From NCBI GenBank assembly GCA_032718475.1, contig JAUCBJ010009092.1, positions 124,001-188,000 on the forward strand: a stretch of 64,000 nt of DNA. Direction: 5' to 3'. The position numbers were made by a program, and so were the translations under genes. The notes below the pieces were generated by a model, which did not search any database, was not told the origin of the DNA, and worked only from the letters and a program-made list of their open reading frames with translations. Shown here one piece after another: positions 28,067 to 43,049 of the stretch (position 1 is the first letter of the stretch; every line of letters starts with the position of its first letter). The stretch comes from Nemertoderma westbladi. Lineage: Eukaryota > Xenacoelomorpha > Nemertodermatida > Nemertodermatidae.

Positions 28067-31000
28067 GTACTTCCCACTCCGTCTCCCACACCCTCCACAG
28101 ATCATCCTGTACTTCCCACTCCGTCTCTCACACCTCCACAGATCCTCCTGTACTTCCCACTCCGTCTCCCACACCCTCCATAGATCCTCCTGTACTTCCC
28201 ACTCCGTCTCCCACACCCTCCACAGATCATCCTGTACTTCCCACTCCGTCTCCCACACCCTCCACAGATCATCCTGTACTTCCCACTCCGTCTCTCACAC
28301 CTCCACAGATCCTCCTGTACTTCCCAATCCGTCTTCCACACCGTCCACAGATCCTCCTGTACTTCCCACTCCGTCTCCCACACCCTCCACAGATCCTCCT
28401 GTACTTCCCACTCCGTCTCCCACACCCTCCACAGATCATCCTGTACTTCCCACTCCGTCTCCCACACCCTCCACAGATCATCCTGTACTTCCCACTCCGT
28501 CTCTCACACCTCCACAGATCCTCCTGTACTTCCCAATCCGTCTCCCACACCCTCCACAGATCCTCCTGTACTTCCCACTCCGTCTCCCACACCCTCCACA
28601 GACCCTCCTGTACTTCCCACTCCGTCTCCCACACCCTCCACAGATCATCCTGTACTTCCCAATCCGTCTCTCACACCTCCACAGATCCTCCTGTACTTCC
28701 CAATCCGTCTCCCACAACCTCCACAGATCCTCCTGTACTTCCCACTCCGTCTCCCACACTCTCCACAGACCCTCCTGTACTTCCCACTCCGTCTCCCACA
28801 CCCTCCACAGATCCTCCTGTACTTCCCACTCCGTCTCCCACACCCTCCACAGATCCTCCTGTACTTCCCACTCCGTCTCCCACACACCTCCACAGATCCT
28901 CCTGTACTTCCCACTCCGTCTCCCACACTCTCCACAGACCCTCCTGTACTTCCCACTCCGTCTCCCACACCCTCCACAGATCCTCCTGTACTTCCCACTC
29001 CGTCTCCCACACTCTCCACAGACCCTCCTGTACTTCCCACTCCGTCTCCCACACCCTCCACAGATCCTCCTGTACTTCCCACTCCGTCTCCCACACTCTC
29101 CACAGACCCTCCTGTACTTCCCACTCCGTCTCCCACACCCTCCACAGACCCTCCTGTACTTCCCACTCCGTCTCCCACACCCTCCACAGATCCTCCTGTA
29201 CTTCCCACTCCGTCTCCCACACCCTCCACAGATCCTCCTGTACTTCCCACTCCGTCTCCCACATCCTCCACAGATCCTCCTGTACTTCCCACTCCGTCTC
29301 CCACACCCTCCACAGATCATCCTGTACTTCCCACTCCGTCTCTCACACCTCCACAGATCCTCCTGTACTTCCCAATCCGTCTCCCACACCCTCCACAGAT
29401 CCTCCTGTACTTCCCAATCCGTCTCCCACACCCTCCACAGACCCTCCTGTACTTCCCACTCCGTCTCCCACACTCTCCACAGACCCTCCTGTACTTCCCA
29501 CTCCGTCTCCCACACCCTCCACAGATCCTCCTGTACTTCCCACTCCGTCTCCCACACCCTCCACAGATCCTCCTGTACTTCCCACTCCGTCTCCCACACC
29601 CTCCACAGATCCTCCTGTACTTCCCACTCCGTCTCCCACACCCTCCACAGATCCTCCTGTACTTCCCAATCCGTCTCCCACACCCTCCACAGACCCTCCT
29701 GTACTTCCCACTCCGTCTCCCACACTCTCCACAGACCCTCCTGTACTTCCCACTCCGTCTCCCACACTCTCCACAGACCCTCCTGTACTTCCCACTCCGT
29801 CTCCCACACCCTCCACAGATCCTCCTGTACTTCCCAATCCGTCTCCCACACCCTCCACAGACCCTCCTGTACTTCCCACTCCGTCTCCCACACTCTCCAC
29901 AGACCCTCCTGTACTTCCCACTCCGTCTCCCACACCCTCCACAGACCCTCCTGTACTTCCCACTCCGTCTCCCACACCCTCCACAGACCCTCCTGTACTT
30001 CCCACTCCGTCTCCCACACCCTCCACAGACCCTCCTGTACTTCCCACTCCGTCTCCCACACCCTCCACAGACCCTCCTGTACTTCCCACTCCGTCTCCCA
30101 CACCCTCCACAGACCCTCCTGTACTTCCCACTCCGTCTCCCACACCCTCCACAGACCCTCCTGTACTTCCCACTCCGTCTCCCACACCCTCCACAGACCC
30201 TCCTGTACTTCCCACTCCGTCTCCCACACCCTCCACAGATCCTCCTGTACTTCCCACTCCGTCTCCCACACCCTCCACAGACCCTCCTGTACTTCCCACT
30301 CCGTCTCCCACACCCTCCACAGACCCTCCTGTACTTCCCACTCCGTCTCCCACACCTCCACAGACCCTCCTGTACTTCCCACTCCGTCTCCCACACCCTC
30401 CACAGATCCTCCTGTACTTCCCAATCCGTCTCCCACACCCTCCACAGACCCTCCTGTACTTCCCACTCCGTCTCCCACACCCTCCACAGACCCTCCTGTA
30501 CTTCCCACTCCGTCTCCCACACCCTCCACAGACCCTCCTGTACTTCCCACTCCGTCTCCCACACTCTCCACAGACCCTCCTGTACTTCCCACTCCGTCTC
30601 CCACACCCTCCACAGACCCTCCTGTACTTCCCACTCCGTCTCCCACACCCTCCACAGACCCTCCTGTACTTCCCACTCCGTCTCCCACACTCTCCACAGA
30701 CCCTCCTGTACTTCCCACTCCGTCTCCCACACCCTCCACAGACCCTCCTGTACTTCCCACTCCGTCTCCCACACCCTCCACAGACCCTCCTGTACTTCCC
30801 ACTCCGTCTCCCACACCCTCCACAGATCCTCCTGTACTTCCCACTCCGTCTCCCACACCCTCCACAGACCCTCCTGTACTTCCCACTCCGTCTCCCACAC
30901 CCTCCACAGATCCTCCTGTACTTCCCACTCCGTCTCCCACACCCTCCACAGATCCTCCTGTACTTCCCACTCCGTCTCCCACACCCTCCACAGATCCTCC

Positions 31001-34000
31001 TGTACTTCCCACTCCGTCTCTCACACCTCCACAGATCCTCCTGTACTTCCCACTCCGTCTCCCACACCCTCCACAGACCCTCCTGTACTTCCCACTCCGT
31101 CTCCCACACCCTCCACAGACCCTCCTGTACTTCCCACTCCGTCTCCCACACTCTCCACAGACCCTCCTGTACTTCCCACTCCGTCTCCCACACCCTCCAC
31201 AGATCCTCCTGTACTTCCCACTCCGTCTCCCACACCCTCCACAGATCCTCCTGTACTTCCCACTCCGTCTCCCACACCCTCCACAGACCTTCCTGTACTT
31301 CCCACTCCGTCTCCCACACCCTCCACAGACCCTCCTGTACTTCCCACTCCGTCTCCCACACCCTCCACAGACCCTCCTGTACTTCCCACTCCGTCTCCCA
31401 CACCCTCCACAGATCCTCCTGTACTTCCCACTCCGTCTCCCACACCCTCCACAGATCCTCCTGTACTTCCCACTCCGTCTCCCACACCCTCCACAGACCT
31501 TCCTGTACTTCCCACTCCGTCTCCCACACCCTCCACAGACCCTCCTGTACTTCCCACTCCGTCTCCCACACCCTCCACAGACCCTCCTGTACTTCCCACT
31601 CCGTCTCCCACACCCTCCACAGACCCTCCTGTACTTCCCACTCCGTCTCCCACACCCTCCACAGACCCTCCTGTACTTCCCACTCCGTCTCCCACACCCT
31701 CCACAGATCCTCCTGTACTTCCCACTCCGTCTCCCACACCCTCCACAGATCCTCCTGTACTTCCCACTCCGTCTCCCACACCCTCCACAGACCTTCCTGT
31801 ACTTCCCACTCCGTCTCCCACACCCTCCACAGACCCTCCTGTACTTCCCACTCCGTCTCCCACACCCTCCACAGACCCTCCTGTACTTCCCACTCCGTCT
31901 CTCACACCTCCACAGATCCTCCTGTACTTCCCACTCCGTCTCCCACACCCTCCACAGATCCTCCTGTACTTCCCACTCCGTCTCCCACACCCTCCACAGA
32001 TCATCCTGTACTTCCCACTCCGTCTCCCACACCCTCCACAGACCCTCCTGTACTTCCCACTCCGTCTCCCACACCCTCCACAGACCCTCCTGTACTTCCC
32101 ACTCCGTCTCCCACACCCTCCACAGATCATCCTGTACTTCCCACTCCGTCTCCCACACCCTCCACAGACCCTCCTGTACTTCCCACTCCGTCTCCCACAC
32201 CCTCCACAGACCCTCCTGTACTTCCCACTCCGTCTCCCACACCCTCCACAGACCCTCCTGTACTTCCCACTCCGTCTCCCACACCCTCCACAGACCCTCC
32301 TGTACTTCCCACTCCGTCTCCCACACCCTCCACAGATCCTCCTGTACTTCCCACTCCGTCTCCCACACCCTCCACAGACCCTCCTGTACTTCCCACTCCG
32401 TCTCCCACACCCTCCACAGACCCTCCTGTACTTCCCACTCCGTCTCCCACACCCTCCACAGATCCTCCTGTACTTCCCACTCCGTCTCCCACACCCTCCA
32501 CAGATCCTCCTGTACTTCCCACTCCGTCTCCCACACCCTCCACAGACCCTCCTGTACTTCCCAATCCGTCTCTCACACCTCCACAGATCCTCCTGTACTT
32601 CCCACTCCGTCTCCCACACCCTCCACAGACCCTCCTGTACTTCCCAATCCGTCTCTCACACCTCCACAGATCCTCCTGTACTTCCTACTCCGTCTCCCAC
32701 ACCCTCCACAGATCCTCCTGTACTTCCCACTCCGTCTCCCACACCCTCCACAGACCCTCCTGTACTTCTCACTCCGTCTCCCACACCCTCCACAGACCCT
32801 CCTGTACTTCCCAATCCGTCTCTCACACCTCCACAGATCCTCCTGTACTTCCCACTCCGTCTCCCACACCCTCCACAGACCCTCCTGTACTTCCCAATCC
32901 GTCTCCCACACCCTCCACAGATCCTCCTGTACTTCCCAATCCGTCTCCCACACCCTCCACAGACCCTCCTGCACTTCCCAATCCGTCTCTCACACCTCCA
33001 CAGATCCTCCTGTACTTCCTACTCCGTCTCCCACACCCTCAACAGATCCTCCTGTACTTCCCACTCCGTCTCCCACACCCTCCACAGACCCTCCTGTACT
33101 TCCCAATCCGTCTCCCACACCCTCCACAGATCCTCCTGTACTTCCTACTCCGTCTCCCACACCCTCCACAGATCCTCCTGTACTTCCCACTCCGTCTCCC
33201 ACACCCTCCACAGACCCTCCTGTACTTCCCAATCCGTCTCCCACACCCTCCACAGATCCTCCTGTACTTCCCACTCCGTCTCCCACACCTCCACAGATCC
33301 TCCTGTACTTCCCACTCCGTCTCCCACACCCTCCACAGACCCTCCTGTACTTCCCACTCCGTCTCCCACACCCTCCACAGACCCTCCTGTACTTCCCACT
33401 CCGTCTCCCACACCCTCCACAGATCATCCTGTACTTCCCACTCCGTCTCTCACACCTCCACAGATCCTCCTGTACTTCCCACTCCGTCTCCCACACCCTC
33501 CACAGATCCTCCTGTACTTCCCACTCCGTCTCCCACACCCTCCACAGACCCTCCTGTACTTCCCACTCCGTCTCCCACACCCTCCACAGACCCTCCTGTA
33601 CTTCCCACTCCGTCTCCCACACCCTCCACAGATCCTCCTGTACTTCCCACTCCGTCTCCCACACCCTCCACAGATCCTCCTGTACTTCCCACTCCGTCTC
33701 CCACACCCTCCACAGACCCTCCTGTACTTCCCACTCCGTCTCCCACACCCTCCACAGACCCTCCTGTACTTCCCAATCCGTCTCCCACACCCTCCACAGA
33801 TCCTCCTGTACTTCCCACTCCGTCTCCCACACCCTCCACAGACCCTCCTGTACTTCCCAATCCGTCTCCCACACCCTCCACAGATCCTCCTGTACTTCCC
33901 ACTCCGTCTCCCACACCCTCCACAGATCCTCCTGCACTTCCCACTCCGTCTCCCACACCCTCCACAGATCCTCCTGTACTTCCCACTCCGTCTCCCACAC

Positions 34001-37000
34001 CCTCCACAGATCCTCCTGTACTTCCCACTCCGTCTCCCACACCCTCCACAGACCTTCCTGTACTTCCCACTCCGTCTCCCACACCCTCCACAGATCCTCC
34101 TGTACTTCCCACTCCGTCTCCCACACCCTCCACAGACCCTCCTGCACTTCCCACTCCGTCTCCCACACCCTCCACAGACCCTCCTGTACTTCCCACTCCG
34201 TCTCCCACACTCTCCACAGATCCTCCTGTACTTCCCACTCCGTCTCCCACACCCTCCACAGACCCTCCTGTACTTCCCACTCCGTCTCCCACACCCTCCA
34301 CAGACCCTCCTGTACTTCCCACTCCGTCTCCCACACCCTCCACAGACCCTCCTGTACTTCCCACTCCGTCTCCCACACCCTCCACAGATCATCCTGTACT
34401 TCCCACTCCGTCTCCCACACCCTCCACAGACCCTCCTGTACTTCCCACTCCGTCTCCCACACCCTCCACAGACCCTCCTGTACTTCCCACTCCGTCTCCC
34501 ACACCCTCCACAGACCCTCCTGTACTTCCCACTCCGTCTCCCACACCCTCCACAGACCCTCCTGTACTTCCCACTCCGTCTCCCACACCTCCACAGATCC
34601 TCCTGTACTTCCCACTCCGTCTCCCACACCCTCCACAGATCCTCCTGTACTTCCCACTCCGTCTCCCACACCCTCCACAGACCCTCCTGTACTTCCCACT
34701 CCGTCTCCCACACCCTCCACAGATCCTCCTGTACTTCCCAATCCGTCTCCCACACCTCCACAGATCCTCCTGTACTTCCCACTCCGTCTCCCACACCCTC
34801 CACAGACCCTCCTGTACTTCCCAATCCGTCTCCCACACCCTCCACAGATCCTCCTGTACTTCCCAATCCGTCTCCCACACCCTCCACAGACCCTCCTGTA
34901 CTTCCCACTCCGTCTCCCACACCCTCCACAGATCCTCCTGTACTTCCCATTCCGTCTCCCACACCCTCCACAGATCCTCCTGTACTTCCCAATCCGTCTC
35001 CCACACCCTCCACAGACCCTCCTGTACTTCCCACTCCGTCTCCCACACTCTCCACAGACCCTCCTGTACTTCCCACTCCGTCTCCCACACCCTCCACAGA
35101 TCCTCCTGTACTTCCCACTCCGTCTCCCACACCCTCCACAGATCCTCCTGTACTTCCCACTCCGTCTCCCACACTCTCCACAGACCCTCCTGTACTTCCC
35201 AATCCGTCTCTCACACTCTCCACAGACCCTCCTGTACTTCCCACTCCGTCTCCCACACCCTCCACAGATCCTCCTGTACTTCCCACTCCTTCTCCCACAC
35301 CCTCCACAGACCTTCCTGTACTTCCCACTCCGTCTCCCACACCTCCACAGATCCTCCTGTACTTCCCGCTCCGTCTCTCACACCTCCACAGACCCTCCTG
35401 CACTTCCCACTCCGTCTCCCACACCCTCCACAGATCCTCCTGTACTTCCCATTCCGTCTCCCACACCCTCCACAGATCCTCCTGTACTTCCCAATCCGTC
35501 TCCCACACCCTCCACAGACCCTCCTGCACTTCCCACTCCGTCTCCCACACTCTCCACAGACCCTCCTGTACTTCCCACTCCGTCTCCCACACTCTCCACA
35601 GACCCTCCTGCACTTCCCACTCCGTCTCCCACACCCTCCACAGATCATCCTGCACTTCCCACTCCGTCTCCCACACTCTCCACAGACCCTCCTGTACTTC
35701 CCAATCCGTCTCTCACACTCTCCACAGACCCTCCTGTACTTCCCACTCCGTCTCCCACACCCTCCACAGATCCTGCTGTACTTCCCACTCCGTCTCCCAC
35801 ACCCTCCACAGATCCTCCTGTACTTCCCACTCCGTCTCCCACACCCTCCACAGATCCTCCTGTACTTCCCACTCCGTCTCCCACACCCTCCACAGATCCT
35901 CCTGTACTTCCCACTCCGTCTCTCACACCTCCACAGATCCTCCTGTACTTCCCACTCCGTCTCTCACACTCTCCACAGACCCTCCTGTACTTCCCACTCC
36001 GTCTCCCACACCCTCCACAGATCCTCCTGTACTTCCCACTCCGTCTCCCACACCCTCCACAGATCCTCCTGTACTTCCCACTCCGTCTCTCACACCTCCA
36101 CAGATCCTCCTGTACTTCCCACTCCGTCTCTCACACTCTCCACAGACCCTCCTGTACTTCCCACTCCGTCTCCCACACCCTCCACAGATCCTCCTGTACT
36201 TCCCACTCCTTCTCCCACACCCTCCACAGACCTTCCTGTACTTTCCACTCCGTCTCCCACACCTCCACAGATCCTCCTGTACTTCCCGCTCCGTCTCCCA
36301 CACCTCCACAGATCCTCCTGTACTTCCCAATCCGTCTCCCACACCCTCCACAGATCCTCCTGTACTTCCCAATCCGTCTCCCACACCTCCACAGATCCTC
36401 CCGTACTTCCCACTCCGTCTCCCACACCTCCACAGACCCTCCCGTACTTCCCACTCCGTCTCCCACACCTCCACAGACCCTCCTGTACTTCCCACTCCGT
36501 CTCCCACACCCTCCACAGATCCTCCTGTACTTCCCAATCCGTCTCCCACACCCTCCACAGACCCTCCTGCACTTCCCACTCCGTCTCCCACACTCTCCAC
36601 AGATCCTCCTGTACTTCCCACTCCGTCTCTCACACCTCCACAGATCCTCCCGTACTTCCCACTCCGTCTCCCACACCCTCCACAGACCCTCCTGTACTTC
36701 CCACTCCGTCTCCCACACCCTCCACAGACCCTCCTGTACTTCCCACTCCGTCTCTCACACCTCCACAGATCCTCCCGTACTTCCCACTCCGTCTCTCACA
36801 CCTCCACAGACCCTCCTGTACTTCCCACTCCGTCTCCCACACCCTCCACAGACCCTCCTGTACTTCCCACTCCGTCTCCCACACTCTCCACAGATCCTCC
36901 TGTACTTCCCACTCCGTCTCTCACACCTCCACAGATCCTCCCGTACTTCCCACTCCGTCTCCCACACCCTCCACAGACCCTCCTGTACTTCCCACTCCGT

Positions 37001-39418
37001 CTCCCACACTCTCCACAGATCCTCCTGTACTTCCCACTCCGTCTCTCACACCTCCACAGATCCTCCCGTACTTCCCACTCCGTCTCCCACACCCTCCACA
37101 GACCCTCCCGTACTTCCCACTCCGTCTCCCACACCTCCACAGACCCTCCTGTACTTCCCACTCCGTCTCCCACACCCTCCACAGATCCTCCTGTACTTCC
37201 CAATCCGTCTCCCACACCCTCCACAGACCCTCCTGCACTTCCCACTCCGTCTCCCACACCCTCCACAGATCATCCTGTACTTCCCACTCCGTCTCCCACA
37301 CCCTCCACAGACCCTCCTGTACTTCCCACTCCGTCTCCCACACCCTCCACAGACCCTCCTGTACTTCCCACTCCGTCTCCCACACCCTCCACAGACCCTC
37401 CTGTACTTCCCACTCCGTCTCCCACACCCTCCACAGATCCTCCTGTACTTCCCAATCCGTCTCCCACACCCTCCACAGACCCTCCTGTACTTCCCACTCC
37501 GTCTCCCACACCCTCCACAGATCCTCCTGTACTTCCCACTCCGTCTCCCACACCCTCCACAGATCCTCCTGTACTTCCCACTCCGTCTCCCACACCTCCA
37601 CAGACCCTCCTGTACTTCCCACTCCGTCTCCCACACCCTCCACAGATCCTCCTGTACTTCCCAATCCGTCTCCCACACCCTCCACAGACCCTCCTGTACT
37701 TCCCACTCCGTCTCCCACACCCTCCACAGATCCTCCTGTACTTCCCACTCCGTCTCTCACACCTCCACAGATCCTCCTGTACTTCCCACTCCGTCTCCCA
37801 CACCCTCCACAGACCCTCCCGTACTTCCCACTCCGTCTCCCACACCCTCCACAGATCCTCCTGTACTTCCCACTCCGTCTCCCACACCCTCCACAGATCC
37901 TCCTGTACTTCCCAATCCGTCTCCCACACCCTCCACAGACCCTCCTGTACTTCCCACTCCGTCTCCCACACTCTCCACAGATCCTCCTGTACTTCCCACT
38001 CCGTCTCTCACACCTCCACAGATCCTCCTGTACTTCCCACTCCGTCTCCCACACCTCCACAGACCCTCCTGTACTTCCCAATCCGTCTCCCACACCCTCC
38101 ACAGACCCTCCTGTACTTCCCACTCCGTCTCCCACACCCTCCACAGATCATCCTGTACTTCCCACTCCGTCTCCCACACCCTCCACAGACCCTCCTGTAC
38201 TTCCCAATCCGTCTCCCACACCCTCCACAGATCCTCCTGTACTTCCCACTCCGTCTCCCACACCTCCACAGACCCTCCTGTACTTCCCACTCCGTCTCCC
38301 ACACCCTCCACAGATCCTCCTGTACTTCCCAATCCGTCTCCCACACCCTCCACAGACCCTCCTGTACTTCCCACTCCGTCTCCCACACCCTCCACAGATC
38401 CTCCCGTACTTCCCACTCCGTCTCCCACACCTCCACAGACCCTCCTGTACTTCCCACTCCGTCTCCCACACCCTCCACAGATCCTCCTGTACTTCCCAAT
38501 CCGTCTCCCACACCCTCCACAGACCCTCCTGCACTTCCCACTCCGTCTCCCACACTCTCCACAGATCCTCCTGTACTTCCCACTCCGTCTCTCACACCTC
38601 CACAGATCCTCCCGTACTTCCCAATCCGTCTCCCACACCCTCCACAGACCCTCCTGCACTTCCCACTCCGTCTCCCACACCCTCCACAGATCATCCTGTA
38701 CTTCCCACTCCGTCTCCCACACCCTCCACAGACCCTCCTGTACTTCCCAATCCGTCTCCCACACCCTCCACAGATCCTCCCGTACTTCCCACTCCGTCTC
38801 CCACACCTCCACAGACCCTCCTGTACTTCCCACTCCGTCTCCCACACCCTCCACAGACCCTCCTGTACTTCCCAATCCGTCTCCCACACCCTCCACAGAT
38901 CCTCCTGTACTTCCCACTCCGTCTCCCACACCTCCACAGACCCTCCTGTACTTCCCACTCCGTCTCCCACACCCTCCACAGATCCTCCTGTACTTCCCAA
39001 TCCGTCTCCCACACCCTCCACAGACCCTCCTGTACTTCCCACTCCGTCTCCCACACCCTCCACAGATCCTCCTGTACTTCCCACTCCGTCTCCCACACCC
39101 TCCACAGATCCTCCTGTACTTCCCACTCCGTCTCCCACACCCTCCACAGACCCTCCTGTACTTCCCACTCCGTCTCCCACACCCTCCACAGATCCTCCTG
39201 TACTTCCCACTCCGTCTCCCACACCCTCCACAGATCCTCCTGTACTTCCCAATCCGTCTCCCACACCCTCCACAGACCCTCCTGTACTTCCCACTCCGTC
39301 TCCCACACTCTCCACAGATCCTCCTGTACTTCCCACTCCGTCTCCCACACCTCCACAGATCCTCCTGTACTTCCCACTCCGTCTCCCACACCCTCCACAG
39401 ACCCTCCTGTACTTCCCA

Positions 39419-42318
39419 CTCCGTCTCCCACACTCTCCACAGATCCTCCTGTACTTCCCACTCCGTCTCTCACACCTCCACAGATCCTCCCGTACTTCCC
39501 ACTCCGTCTCCCACACCCTCCACAGACCCTCCTGTACTTCCCACTCCGTCTCCCACACTCTCCACAGACCCTCCTGTACTTCCCACTCCGTCTCCCACAC
39601 CTCCACAGATCCTCCTGTACTTCCCAATCCGTCTCCCACACCCTCCACAGACCCTCCTGTACTTCCCACTCCGTCTCCCACACCCTCCACAGACCCTCCT
39701 GTACTTCCCACTCCGTCTCCCACACTCTCCACAGACCCTCCTGTACTTCCCAATCCGTCTCTCACACTCTCCACAGACCCTCCTGTACTTCCCACTCCGT
39801 CTCCCACACCCTCCACAGACCCTCCTGTACTTCCCACTCCGTCTCCCACACTCTCCACAGACCCTCCTGTACTTCCCACTCCGTCTCCCACACCCTCCAC
39901 AGACCCTCCTGTACTTCCCACTCCGTCTCCCACACTCTCCACAGACCCTCCTGTACTTCCCACTCCGTCTCCCACACTCTCCACAGACCCTCCTGTACTT
40001 CCCACTCCGTCTCCCACACCCTCCACAGACCCTCCTGTACTTCCCACTCCGTCTCCCACACCCTCCACAGACCCTCCTGTACTTCCCACTCCGTCTCCCA
40101 CACCCTCCACAGATCCTCCTGTACTTCCCACTCCGTCTCCCACACTCTCCACAGACCCTCCTGTACTTCCCACTCCGTCTCCCACACTCTCCACAGACCC
40201 TCCTGTACTTCCCACTCCGTCTCTCACACCTCCACAGATCCTCCTGTACTTCCCACTCCGTCTCCCACACCCTCCACAGACCCTCCTGTACTTCCCACTC
40301 CGTCTCTCACACCTCCACAGATCCTCCTGTACTTCCCACTCCGTCTCCCACACCCTCCACAGACCCTCCTGTACTTCCCACTCCGTCTCCCACACTCTCC
40401 ACAGACCCTCCTGTACTTCCCACTCCGTCTCTCACACCTCCACAGATCCTCCTGTACTTCCCACTCCGTCTCCCACACCCTCCACAGATCCTCCTGTACT
40501 TCCCACTCCGTCTCCCACACCCTCCACAGACCCTCCTGTACTTCCCACTCCGTCTCCCACACTCTCCACAGATCCTCCTGTACTTCCCACTCCGTCTCCC
40601 ACACTCTCCACAGACCCTCCTGTACTTCCCACTCCGTCTCCCACACCCTCCACAGATCCTCCTGTACTTCCCACTCCGTCTCCCACACCCTCCACAGACC
40701 CTCCTGTACTTCCCACTCCGTCTCTCACACCTCCACAGATCCTCCTGTACTTCCCACTCCGTCTCCCACACCCTCCACAGACCCTCCTGTACTTCCCACT
40801 CCGTCTCCCACACACTCCACAGATCCTCCCGTACTTCCCACTCCGTCTCCCACACCTCCACAGACCCTCCTGTACTTCCCACTCCGTCTCCCACACCCTC
40901 CACAGATCCTCCTGTACTTCCCAATCCGTCTCCCACACCCTCCACAGACCCTCCTGCACTTCCCACTCCGTCTCCCACACTCTCCACAGATCCTCCTGTA
41001 CTTCCCACTCCGTCTCTCACACCTCCACAGATCCTCCCGTACTTCCCACTCCGTCTCCCACACCCTCCACAGACCCTCCTGCACTTCCCACTCCGTCTCC
41101 CACACCCTCCACAGATCATCCTGTACTTCCCACTCCGTCTCCCACACCCTCCACAGACCCTCCTGTACTTCCCAATCCGTCTCCCACACCCTCCACAGAT
41201 CCTCCTGTACTTCCCGCTCCGTCTCCCACACTCTCCACAGATCCTCCTGTACTTCCCACTCCGTCTCTCACACCTCCACAGATCCTCCCGTACTTCCCAC
41301 TCCGTCTCCCACACCCTCCACAGACCCTCCTGTACTTCCCACTCCGTCTCCCACACTCTCCACAGACCCTCCTGTACTTCCCACTCCGTCTCCCACACCT
41401 CCACAGATCCTCCTGTACTTCCCAATCCGTCTCCCACACCCTCCACAGACCCTCCTGTACTTCCCACTCCGTCTCCCACACCCTCCACAGACCCTCCTGT
41501 ACTTCCCACTCCGTCTCCCACACTCTCCACAGACCCTCCTGTACTTCCCAATCCGTCTCTCACACTCTCCACAGACCCTCCTGTACTTCCCACTCCGTCT
41601 CCCACACCCTCCACAGACCCTCCTGTACTTCCCACTCCGTCTCCCACACTCTCCACAGACCCTCCTGTACTTCCCACTCCGTCTCCCACACCCTCCACAG
41701 ACCCTCCTGTACTTCCCACTCCGTCTCCCACACTCTCCACAGACCCTCCTGTACTTCCCACTCCGTCTCCCACACTCTCCACAGACCCTCCTGTACTTCC
41801 CACTCCGTCTCCCACACCCTCCACAGACCCTCCTGTACTTCCCACTCCGTCTCCCACACCCTCCACAGACCCTCCTGTACTTCCCACTCCGTCTCCCACA
41901 CCCTCCACAGATCCTCCTGTACTTCCCACTCCGTCTCCCACACTCTCCACAGACCCTCCTGTACTTCCCACTCCGTCTCCCACACTCTCCACAGACCCTC
42001 CTGTACTTCCCACTCCGTCTCTCACACCTCCACAGATCCTCCTGTACTTCCCACTCCGTCTCCCACACCCTCCACAGACCCTCCTGTACTTCCCACTCCG
42101 TCTCTCACACCTCCACAGATCCTCCTGTACTTCCCACTCCGTCTCCCACACTCTCCACAGACCCTCCTGTACTTCCCACTCCGTCTCCCACACTCTCCAC
42201 AGACCCTCCTGTACTTCCCACTCCGTCTCTCACACCTCCACAGATCCTCCTGTACTTCCCACTCCGTCTCCCACACCCTCCACAGATCCTCCTGTACTTC
42301 CCACTCCGTCTCCCACAC
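39419..42318 (+). repeat. 1,798-bp higher-order duplication
   Basis: About 1.1 kb at 39,419-40,520 recurs at 41,217-42,318 with a constant offset of 1,798 bp (about 43 monomers). The order of CACACTCTCC, CACACCCTCC, GTCTCTCACACTCTCC and 41-bp monomers is the same. A few substitutions separate the copies, for example near 40,344 against 42,142. Boundaries are by eye. Confidence 0.85.
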
Positions 42319-43049
42319 TCTCCACAGACCCTCCTGTACTTCCCACTCCGTCTCCCACACTCTCCACAGACCCTCCTGTACTTCCCACTCCGTCTCCCAC
42401 ACTCTCCACAGACCCTCCTGTACTTCCCACTCCGTCTCTCACACCCTCCACAGATCCTCCTGTACTTCCCACTCCGTCTCCCACACCCTCCACAGATCCT
42501 CCTGTACTTCCCACTCCGTCTCCCACACCCTCCACAGATCCTCCTGTACTTCCCACTCCGTCTCCCACACACTCCACAGATCCTCCTGTACTTCCCACTC
42601 CGTCTCCCACACCCTCCACAGATCCTCCTGTACTTCCCACTCCGTCTCCCACACCCTCCACAGATCCTCCTGTACTTCCCACTCCGTCTCCCACACCTCC
42701 ACAGATCCTCCTGTACTTCCCACTCCGTCTCCCACACCTCCACAGATCCTCCTGTACTTCCCACTCCGTCTCCCACACCCTCCACAGATCCTCCTGTACT
42801 TCCCACTCCGTCTCCCACACCTCCACAGATCCTCCTGTACTTCCCACTCCGTCTCCCACACCCTCCACAGATCCTCCTGTACTTCTCACTCCGTCTCCCA
42901 CACCCTCCACAGACCTTCCTGTACTTCCCACTCCGTCTCCCACACCCTCAACAGATCCTCCTGTACTTCCCACTCCGTCTCCCACACCTCCACAGATCCT
43001 CCTGTACTTTCCACTCCGTTTCCCACACCCTCCACAGATCCTCCTGTAC

